Source: Silene noctiflora (taxonomy: Eukaryota; Streptophyta; Magnoliopsida; Caryophyllales; Caryophyllaceae). From it: DNA of 20,738 nucleotides. Below are positions 10,249 through 17,058 of this stretch, one piece after another. A program made the translations under genes and the position numbers. The stretch covers positions 1 to 20,738 of the forward strand of contig VHZZ01033631.1 in the NCBI GenBank assembly GCA_009801015.1, in the 5' to 3' direction. Under the pieces are notes generated by a model that had not been told where the DNA came from, searched no databases, and was given only the letters and a program-made list of their open reading frames with translations. How positions within the stretch are numbered: the first letter of the stretch is position 1; each line of letters opens with the position of its first letter.

Positions 10249-10260
10249 AAAAAAAAAAAA
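10249..10260. repeat. A12 homopolymer
   Basis: Twelve consecutive A directly after tttt. No coding or tail-like context is seen: the bases before it do not look like a transcript 3' end. Confidence 0.9.
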
Positions 10261-10372
10261 GATTCTTTATTCCGCTTATATCATAAGCATGCATAAAACC
10301 ATAAGGCGCAGTTAAGACAAGGGGAGTGTATTTCTTTCAAGAGGAACATTAAAAGGTATGAATTAGCTTTTC

Positions 10373-10388
10373 CTTATATTATATATAA
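10373..10388 (+). repeat. AT-rich 16-mer, copy 2 of 2
   Basis: Identical to 7539-7554 and in the same orientation. It lies about 200 bases before the copia relic cluster. Confidence 0.8.
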
Positions 10389-10581
10389 AGTTACAAGAGT
10401 GGAAAGCAAAGCCAAAGCATAGGTCACAACAGGAGTCTCGAATTATTCTCCTGCAACCAACCTGCATACTCTTTCCGAAACCTACGAGCGAAGATACCGA
10501 CGATGACAGGCCTCTCTTTACGAGATCCGCTCAGAGAGTCGGAATACCCCGCATTTTAAAATAGAAAAAGAGAAAAAAGAA

Positions 10582-10745
10582 GGGTATTTTCGGCATTCGA
10601 TGATTTCCGAAAAATAAATGTACTTTTTATCGAAACTTTTCTTTCAAAACCTTCTCCCGCTTGGTCGAGTAGCTTCCAGCCCCTCTCACTAGCGCTCGAG
10701 CTTCTTCCAACCCGGTATTTTCGGACAGAAAAAGGTGCATTTGGT
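10582..10745 (+). pseudogene. Ty1/copia integrase core relic
   Basis: Three blocks of the retroviral-type integrase core occur in the correct order. First, ggtatttt...ttcgatgatttccgaaaaata (10583-10616) reads YF then FDDFRKI, matching the family's RYFLTFIDDFSRKxWVYF; the continuation VLF lies at 10620-10628. Second, in another phase, 10637-10669 reads FSFKTFSRLVE, matching FxxFKxFKxLVE. Third, 10719-10742 reads FRTEKGAF, matching LRTDNGGEF. The spacing between the second and third blocks (about 49 bases) is close to that of intact elements. The second metal-binding Asp, in LRTDNG, is now Glu-Lys, and at least two indels break the frame, so the relic is inactive. The intact enzyme inserts element DNA into chromosomes. 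GGTATTTTCGG occurs twice, at 10583-10593 and 10714-10724. The Ty1/copia assignment is strong; mitochondrial capture from the nucleus is inferred. Confidence 0.72.
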
Positions 10746-10810
10746 TTTACCTTTTTGTAAGTCTTTCAGCCGCCGTTTTTTCTTTTTCTTATCTTTACTA
10801 TACTTTCTTT

Positions 10811-10829
10811 CATGAAAAGACTTTTCATG
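10811..10829. repeat. 19-bp near-perfect palindrome
   Basis: Arms catgaaaag and cttttcatg are exact reverse complements around a single central A. It sits between the integrase relic and the GAG-pre-integrase relic, where element pieces appear to be joined out of order. Confidence 0.9.
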
Positions 10830-10834
10830 CACGT

Positions 10835-10955
10835 GTATTGTTGGGACTTTGGCATCGACGTTTAGGACACCCTAGTTTGTTGGCGAGAACGTGAGTTCGT
10901 TTCCACTTGATTGTCCATAAAAACCATTGGCATATTAAGAATACAAAAGGATATC
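10835..10955 (+). pseudogene. Ty1/copia GAG-pre-integrase relic
   Basis: In phase from 10841 the sequence reads LGLWHRRLGHPSLLART before a TGA at 10892-10894. LWHRRLGHPS is the hallmark of the GAG-pre-integrase (zinc-binding) segment of Ty1/copia polyproteins, and the His residues of the motif are preserved. About 50 bases on, 10924-10955 contains ccattggca followed by acaaaagg, matching the end of the CPLAKQxRLxF block that normally follows, with stops and a phase change. In an intact element this segment lies directly upstream of the integrase core. Here it lies about 90 bases downstream of an integrase relic on the same strand, so the order is inverted by rearrangement, or two insertions are involved. 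A 60-codon minus-strand frame at 10825-11007 is only its antisense shadow. Confidence 0.7.
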
Positions 10956-11307
10956 GCATAAGATTACGTACCAAAGAGCGGATTCTATTTTCACTCAATA
11001 TATTCAAAAATCTACCCGAGAAAGGCGGGCCGGTATCCCTAAACGATAAACACCGGAAACCCAGATAGAAAGACTAAGCATCCGTAGAAAGAGAATGGAT
11101 TGGTTAAAGACTTTTAGTTCTCTTGTTTCAAGATAAAACTTTCTTTATTGACGAAATCTCGTGTATGTTGAGGACGAAGTGAAACGAGGGGCGTAAAGTA
11201 AAGGCCCTTCTTTTTTTTTATATCTTCTTGTTCGAATACGGTGTAGAATAAAGGCTTTTTTTTCTGCTTGTTACGAGATAAACTCTTTCATCTTTCAAAT
11301 GCTATGG

Positions 11308-11535
11308 CTATTTATCATGTGCGCCTCCCTCATTGGCTTCCTCGGAATAGGTTCCCGCTTTAAAGTAGTAAAGCTTTAGATTCCTGGGATAGTACCTATA
11401 ATTGATGGTACCAGTCTTTCCATGATCAGCAACTGGAAATATAGCTTCTCGGACTACATCGTCTTCAGCAACTACCGGAGAATAGGTAGATTCACCTTTG
11501 TCCAGTTGGCCCCTTTTAGGTAATACTCTCTGATA
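11308..11535 (-). pseudogene. Possible Ty1/copia reverse transcriptase N-terminal relic
   Basis: The minus strand is open from a TAG at 11536-11538 to a TAG at 11308-11310, about 75 codons, with no ATG start. It reads RGQLDKGESTYSPVV, then VREAIFPVADHG. Ty1/copia reverse transcriptases begin with KGYxQxxGxDYxETFSPVVxxxxIRxxLxxAxxHG, so the T-[YF]-SPVV block, the Val-Arg pair and the A-x-HG end all fall at close to the right spacing, with one short insertion. The QLDVxNAFL block that should follow is not visible; the remainder (INYRYYPRNLKLYYFKAG) does not match. Opposite orientation to the integrase and RNase H relics means it is not a continuation of them. Less certain than the other copia pieces; chance resemblance is possible. 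Confidence 0.42.
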
Positions 11536-11834
11536 CTAGTGAAACCTTACTTGTGTATGCCCACTCGGAAGCTGCTTTATCAGATCGTGGAGAGGAAGGC
11601 CTCAGTAAAATTTGACTAAACTCGGGGTTTTTCTGACATTAAGTGATAAAAAGAAGTCTAATTAGCTTCAACAAGGTGCTTATCCGGGCACAACTGGAGA
11701 ATTGCGCAGCTTTTTAAAATTTGAATAAGAACCAACATTGCGAATCAGCTCTTGGGATTCCCGCTGCTCTTCCGCCAACACACCCGCTGCATAGATTTCA
11801 CTCGCTTCGTTCGTTCCAGTCTCTTTCGACCCTG

Positions 11835-11945
11835 CCCTTAACGTGGCAATGGAAGATGCAGGTGCACTACTTGATATGCGGTACGAATGAGCTAAAATAT
11901 GTAGTACTCGAAGCGAGCCAAGGGGTGAAGTGGAGCTATCTATAA
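11835..11945 (+). pseudogene. Ty1/copia RNase H relic
   Basis: The last third of a 74-codon TTG-started frame (11721-11945) reads LTWQWKMQ, then TNELKYVVLEAS, then KWSYL and a TAA. The Ty1/copia RNase H region runs VSWxSKKQ, about eight residues, TEAEYxALxEA, six or seven residues, WLRxLL. All three blocks are present at the expected spacing with one extra residue; the catalytic-region Glu of EAEY is kept while the second Glu is Lys. The enzyme would degrade the RNA strand of the RNA-DNA hybrid during element copying. The following DNQSAI and TKHID motifs are not recognisable after 11945, and the part upstream of 11835 does not match the expected DxxRSTSGY block. It is a short dead fragment, on the same strand as the integrase relic 1.1 kb away, with most of the reverse transcriptase missing between them. 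Confidence 0.6.
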
Positions 11946-12086
11946 AAGGCCGATGCCATGGGATTCTTACCTAATGACATTATTTATGGATCAACTGTCT
12001 TTCCTTCCGCTCGATCTATTGCACGTAGCTGCTGACGCTTCAACTGTATTCATAAATGCCATTTACTTTTAATCTGTAGCTGGAAC

Positions 12087-12130
12087 AAGAGGATCTGTAT
12101 CACCGAGAATTTAAAGAACAAGATCCTCTT
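12087..12130. repeat. Inverted repeat, 10-bp arms
   Basis: Arm aagaggatct (12087-12096) and arm agatcctctt (12121-12130) are exact reverse complements separated by 24 bases. As RNA this would be a stable-looking hairpin. The recurring 14-mer tataataggagttt begins seven bases after it. Confidence 0.85.
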
Positions 12131-12136
12131 CTCTTC

Positions 12137-12150
12137 TATAATAGGAGTTT
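12137..12150 (+). repeat. 14-mer tataataggagttt, copy 2 of 2
   Basis: Exact direct repeat of 5780-5793. It follows closely after the inverted repeat ending at 12130. Confidence 0.75.
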
Positions 12151-13800
12151 TACACATACCTTCTGAGTTGATTGAGTTAAAGGATGGACACATATGTATA
12201 GGCTCTCTCCCCACACCATACCGTAAATAAGGTTACATGACTTGAATGAAGCAATTAGCAATCAGTTGGGTTGCTAATACAAGTTCTTTTCTTTTCCCTA
12301 TTCCTACCCTACTATTATCATTTCTACGACACAATCTCTCTTATTGCTAAAAAATTAGATGAGCATGAATATTTTAGATATGAGTGAGGTTTCAAAACCG
12401 GAAACCAAATCCTTTTTTGAATGTAAAGCAGTTATTGTAGAATTAAGGGCTTAAACCCCACTTTTTCTAGACACACGCAGCACCCTCTTGTGAAATGAAA
12501 GTTCTTCTTTGCTTTGTAAGCGTAAGCAAGGTATCATCTCTCTTTTTCAGTACCCGGCTTTTCTCGCCTACGACTTGTATAAGAATATAAGTCATTTCAT
12601 ACTCCCACTTAACGTTCCCCAAAGGAGGGAAAAAAAGAAAGTAGGAGAGATTCCTTTTTTTTTAAGGCTCGAGGAGCAAAAGACCCATCTGAGGCTGAGG
12701 ATGTTCCTTCTCAAACTCTAAAGTATGGGAATTCCGGTCTAACCCGGTGATACATCTTTACAAGCCGAGTGCCATCTTTGATTATTCTTCTCATTTTTTA
12801 TTGGAATTTAACCTTTATTTTGTTATTTTTTTCCTGCCGCGAACGTATGCTGTGGAAGTCCAGTTTCCAAGACTGCTCCTGAGTTTGACCCAATAGAAAG
12901 GACTCATTCCTCCGCAAGCGACAGTTGAAGCAGCCTTAGCAAATGCAAATGGTAAACAGAATCTCAGTTCCTCTTCCTGATGATCCTCTTCCTTCGAAAC
13001 CGGATTCTGAGTCGAATCGCAATTCCTTTTCCTCTGCCTTTTACGAAGAAAAAAAGATTTGCCCCTTCCCTTACCCTATTACTTATATGCATGCGAGCCT
13101 TCTATCGTATCGAATCCTCTTCTGTTCTAATTGAAATCTGAGCTTACCAAAAAGAGAAGGAAATTCGGGGTCTGTATAATCTTTCTGACAATAATATATT
13201 TTAAATTTTTTAGGGGATGCGACTGAAGCATATCATATCTAGGGGTATTTGAAAAGAGAATTGGCTGGCCCGTTCATTGTCATCTTCCGTGAATGAATCC
13301 GATGCAGTTAGCTCAAGTGAAGAAGGCGCCCTTTGCTCTTTCTGCTCTGCTTTATTTACAAAGCTAAGGTAAGAAAAAAGAGCGCCCCCGAGATTAAAGA
13401 GTTTCGACCTATGATTAAGAGTGGATTATCATAAAAGAATGGAGGTTTCAAGAATTTAGAAGATCTAGCATGAATCATAGCACTCAAGGGGGTCAAACTT
13501 CTTTTACAAAGGCTAAATCATAATTTTAAGAAGAAGGTAATAAGACTAACCGTTCCAGAAAGCTCAACTTCAAGGTTTAAGGCAAACCCGCCGGATCCCA
13601 ACCTTTAGGTCGCTAAGCTATAGCTCGACAAACCGCTTTTATTTAGAATTAGAAGGTGATGACGCTTACTCCTATCCCACCTATTATTAGAAGAATTTTT
13701 TAAAAGCGGATCTCAGAGAGGAAGAAGCATGGCACAATCTGTAACATAGAAAGATGAAAAATAATGTCTGTCAAAAGGGAAAGTCACTTCGGGAAGGAAG

Positions 13801-13831
13801 TTGCCCTCATTTTAAGGATTAATTAGGGCAA
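13801..13831. repeat. Inverted repeat, 7-bp arms
   Basis: Arms ttgccct and agggcaa enclose 17 AT-rich bases. Small and possibly due to chance. Confidence 0.6.
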
Positions 13832-14296
13832 GACGCCGCCCCCAGAAGGCCACCTAACGTGAAATTTTACCAACTCAGTTACTAGGTTAGACTTCTTTCT
13901 CATATCCATTTTTTATGAGCAGGGATCCTAAAAAGGCTAGCTACTCTATACAATCAAGAACCAAGCTACGGACAATTTCCTCTGACCGACCCCTGAGGAA
14001 TGTTCAGTCCTATTAAACCCGAGGTTCTCTTGCTATGCCAGATCGTTCCAATCCTCTTGCGCGCATAGTCTAAATAATAAGAAAGAGGGAGAGGAAGATT
14101 CACCATACGACACCTAGCGCAGAAAGCAAAGGTTGGGCCAACCAGCCAAGACAGGGGATCAGTCCCATGCTTTCTTAAACCAAAGTACAGAAGGGAAGAC
14201 CTATAACCCGCATGCTTAGAGGGTATCTTAAGTTACGAACCTTATTCGGATAAGAGCGCTATCTCTTTCATAGACTTGTTCCGAGTCGAAGTCCAC

Positions 14297-14608
14297 CTAT
14301 TCAAAGTGAGCATTAACCACTTCTATCAATAAATCTTCCTTTCTTAAAGCCCTGACTACAAGCCCACGATGTGGAGTCCCGCGAGTCCTCGGTTGACTCT
14401 TGAATTTAGAGTTTGATCCTAATTCCACGAAGCAAGAATAAAAAAAAATGCGCTTGGGAAAGCAGGCGCGGAGCCCACACAAGGTACGGATAGATAGATA
14501 GGTTGAAAGGTAGCAATACCACGCTTCGCTTGTAGCAAGTATGGGAGTAGAAAACGGGGTTTCTTCGGCTACACGACTAGCTTTGTAAACAATGAATTTG
14601 ATTCCCAT
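14297..14608 (-). CDS. Unassigned 103-codon ORF (hypothetical)
   Basis: This minus-strand frame starts with ATG at 14608, with a stop (TAA) two codons upstream, so the start is well bounded. The product begins MGIKFIVYKASRVAEETPF, has a Tyr/Leu/Ser/Cys-rich middle (YCYLSTYLSIRTLCGLRACF), and ends in a basic then acidic segment (RGLVVRALRKEDLLIEVVN). The final segment has the look of a regular helix but I cannot assign a domain. A (GATA)3 microsatellite falls inside it at 14489-14501, which argues mildly against conserved coding function. Length is within chance expectation for the window. Confidence 0.18.
   Translation of the reverse strand: MGIKFIVYKASRVAEETPFSTPILATSEAWYCYLSTYLSIRTLCGLRACFPKRIFFYSCFVELGSNSKFKSQPRTRGTPHRGLVVRALRKEDLLIEVVNAHFE
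14489..14501. repeat. (GATA)3 microsatellite
   Basis: Three GATA units plus a trailing G. Short tetranucleotide run inside the unassigned minus-strand frame. Confidence 0.75.
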
Positions 14609-14810
14609 ATTTTAATTAAGTAGGGCTGTCCTGCAATATCACCATGCTTTTCAGTAAAGAGCAAGAGGCGAAGAATGCTCCTTTTATTTAATAGATAAGG
14701 CTCTCGCTAAGTGTCAAATTCTTAAGCCGCGTAACCTGAGTTCGAATGAGAAGTGGAGTTCTTTCTTTTGGGCTTCTTCTTTCCCACTTTCTCTTAGATT
14801 AGAAAGATCA

Positions 14811-14828
14811 AATTCTATTAATAGAATT
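14811..14828. repeat. Perfect 18-bp AT-rich palindrome
   Basis: aattctatt and aatagaatt are exact reverse complements with no spacer. One of several short palindromes in the window. Confidence 0.9.
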
Positions 14829-16461
14829 GTAAATAGTAAACAGCGGCATTCCCCGCTTTAGATGCTTTCCTGTATCAGAATATCCAAGAAAAAGACCGCC
14901 CTTCTTGTCTCGAACAGGTGCTTTTAATTCAAGGGGCAGTTTCATGACCTTACTAAGAAAAGAATATGAAAATGGATTATTTCCATTAAACTTCTATAAA
15001 GGATGCCGTTAGCTTCGTACGGAATAGCAGACTCTCTACACAGGTGGAAAGATCAGTCAAATTGACTAAAAATGATACGGGTTACCGCCCCAAGTCCCAG
15101 GGCTAGATGCTTCTTTTCGCCTTTATAATTTATAAAAAGAAAGGATAGAATGTGAATAGTAGAGCTAAACCATTAAGCGAAGCGAGGAAGAATGAAGCTC
15201 TCCCATAAACAATAAGAAACTACATTTTAATTAATTTCCATGCCAACCCTGCTTTTGCTTTAGTGAATTCAACCGAGAAAATAAAAAGAATTTATTTCCA
15301 AAAGAAGGCCAAAGGTACGACTTGCGTTTTATCCTCTTTCCGAGAGGGAGATCGCCACCGGATCCATCGGTCAGTTAGCCCAGCCCTACCTTCTTGTTAA
15401 GAGACTCTATCCCATAGTGAAGAAGATCTTTTTGACCGGTTCTCTTTCAAGCGTATTCCCTTATTATATTTAATACGCGATTACGGGACCACCTTCTATT
15501 CTTACTTACGTCATTCTTTCATTTCTATACGATTAGAGAAAAGGGATCTTTTTCCATCATACCGCACGCGGGGAGGGTTTTCATGCTGGGCATGAAGCAC
15601 AATCTTTAAGCCAGAGATAGATTGTAGAAATAGTAGAAATTCCATAACTTCCTGGTAGGGGGATTAATGAAGACGATGCCTATCGCAGGCTGAGAGTTGG
15701 CATTAAAGCAGAGTCAGAATAGTCTAGTGATTGTCGGAGCCGGCTAACCCTTAGCTCGAACTTCATTCTATCATAACAGTTTAACAAGACTGCTCGAGCA
15801 GACCCTGTAAAAGGTTTTAGTAGTGACTTAATAAAGTAAAAACAGAACCATACCACCCAAAATTTAAGTTTCAAAGGCTCGACTTTCTTGGTCCATATAA
15901 TATGAGGGGGGCTTTCCGGGGAAGTTATGAAATTAACTAGGTTGAGATTGACACCAAGATTGGTGGTTTACGAGTCGTAACAGTGGACAGTGGAAGGACG
16001 GACGCCACCAACTTAAGAGATGATGCTTTCTTTTTTTCTGGGGGAGCGAGATTTAAACAGAGGGTTGAAAATCCAAACGTTCATGCCATTCGTCTAGTAC
16101 TATTCCACAATTGTGCAAGACAGGACTCAAAGAAAGTGATGGTTGGCTAAGAGAAGGGCGAACAGCCGCGCTTAACCCGCGAAGTCTTTACCGATCTAAC
16201 CGAATACGGAGCACTCTCACCCAAGAACTTTCCTCTTGGGAATTGCTAAGGGCAGAGAAGAGAGCCACGTCGGTTCATCAAACTAAGAGGAAGAATGGGA
16301 ATTGGAACCTAGCTCCGCCCTGGACCTTCATTCTTCTTTCTCAGTATGATCCCTCAAGCTGAGAAAAGATAAGAAAAAGTATTAAAGAGGTGTCTACTGT
16401 AGTTTTCAAGAGATTGTAGACCCGAAAAGACCAAGTTCATAGAGTAGTTAGATCCTTAGAT

Positions 16462-16497
16462 CGAGGGAGGATTGGAACTACTTACCTTACTCCCTCG
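16462..16497. repeat. Inverted repeat, 8-bp GC-rich arms
   Basis: Arms cgagggag (16462-16469) and ctccctcg (16490-16497) are exact reverse complements with a 20-base loop. As RNA this could stabilise a transcript 3' end, but no gene lies directly before it and no evidence of transcription is available. Confidence 0.8.
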
Positions 16498-16725
16498 GAA
16501 TGCTATAGAAGAAAAGGTTTTAACCAATTAGCAACCTCGCCCGCTTTCACTCCAGTTTCATATAGATATCTCAATCATTCATAAAGATTTTTATAGTTCA
16601 TTCAGTCGGATCTCGGAAAGTAGTAACCAGGGCTCACAGTCACTGCATGCCTCTCCCGACCCGACCTCCCAGACCGGGTATGCCGCAATCAACCAAGACT
16701 TCCACTCACGTTCGTTTACCAGACT

Positions 16726-17058
16726 GTGCTGCCCAAACACCTTCCCACATGTGCCCAATCAACCGGCGCTGGGACATCCTTACTAAGATTAAAGGTTGCC
16801 CGATTGATCATACTGAGTGAAATGGACCTTTCGAACTTTCTATACGGAGGGTTCTATCTGACAAGACAAAAGGAAGCCAACCCGACCACGCTTGCATTCT
16901 TGCATGCATTTTTCCAAAAGGCAGAAGATAGGGGCTCATGCCATTTGGATATCTACTCCTATTTTCCAGGAATAATTTGCTATCTTCTTAGCAGTAGCAT
17001 TCTCAATCCTATCTACCTAGGGTCGATCGCCTCGGTCAAAGAGAAAAAGAAAAAGTAA
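16726..17058 (+). CDS. Unassigned 110-codon ORF (hypothetical, GTG start)
   Basis: The frame begins at a GTG and ends at a TAA after a Lys-rich tail (KEKKKK). Near residues 78-95 it has a hydrophobic run (FPGIICYLLSSSILNPIYLG) that could span a membrane once, though it is short and broken by Pro and Asn. The rest (TTLAFLHAFFQKAEDRG) is unremarkable. No family is recognised. The first in-frame ATG is about 33 codons in, which would leave only some 80 residues. Plant mitochondrial chimeric ORFs often have one membrane segment, but there is no fused piece of a known gene here to support that class. Confidence 0.18.
   Translation: MLPKHLPTCAQSTGAGTSLLRLKVARLIILSEMDLSNFLYGGFYLTRQKEANPTTLAFLHAFFQKAEDRGSCHLDIYSYFPGIICYLLSSSILNPIYLGSIASVKEKKKK

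Larger units (their letters stand above)
8754..10581. other. Non-coding stretch with homopolymer runs
   Basis: No gene is recognised. A 68-codon TTG-started frame at 8893-9099 is Phe- and Leu-rich and unassigned. Around 9219-9332 the plus strand is open for about 38 codons and contains RRIDHMKSRFRDAKLEAKHV, which I cannot place. There are runs of 12 T at 9536-9547 and 12 A at 10249-10260, and an AT-only spot near 9903-9926. The 16-mer at 10373-10388 is the second copy of the one at 7539-7554. Confidence 0.45.
11946..14296. other. Non-coding stretch with small hairpins
   Basis: No gene is recognised, and no further retroelement domain continues past 11945. Frames at 12509-12721 (plus) and 12943-13134 (plus, ATG) are short and unassigned. 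Structure seen: an inverted repeat at 12087-12130, an AT-rich 14-mer at 13188-13201 that recurs at 17397-17410, and a small inverted repeat at 13801-13831. No tRNA cloverleaf could be drawn on either strand. Confidence 0.45.
14609..16725. other. Non-coding stretch
   Basis: No gene is recognised. A plus-strand phase is open without an ATG from 15941 to a TAA at 16148-16150 (69 codons, containing VDSGRTDATNLRDDAF), and a TTG-started 83-codon frame follows at 16111-16362; neither matches a family I know. A minus frame at 15680-15874 is short. Structured items are an 18-bp palindrome at 14811-14828 and an inverted repeat at 16462-16497. Confidence 0.45.

Noticed and set aside
10825..11007. A 60-codon minus-strand frame.
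   Set aside because: It is antisense to the GAG-pre-integrase relic, which explains the open phase better.
11318..11334. tgtgcgcctccctcatt resembles, with one mismatch from memory, the first exon of nad4.
   Set aside because: Flanking bases do not continue the exon in any frame; it needs a database search, but I do not annotate it.
11523..11537. On the minus strand, gtatcagag resembles the LTR-element primer-binding site complementary to initiator tRNA-Met.
   Set aside because: Only nine bases match and the neighbour is a possible reverse transcriptase piece, not an LTR edge, so the position makes no sense for a primer-binding site.
14720..14760. gagttcgaatgag looks like a tRNA T-arm.
   Set aside because: No acceptor stem, D-arm or anticodon arm could be paired around it.
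16040..16110. agagggttgaaaatccaaa looks like a tRNA T-arm with preceding stem-like sequence.
   Set aside because: The T-loop is wrong and no cloverleaf can be folded by eye.
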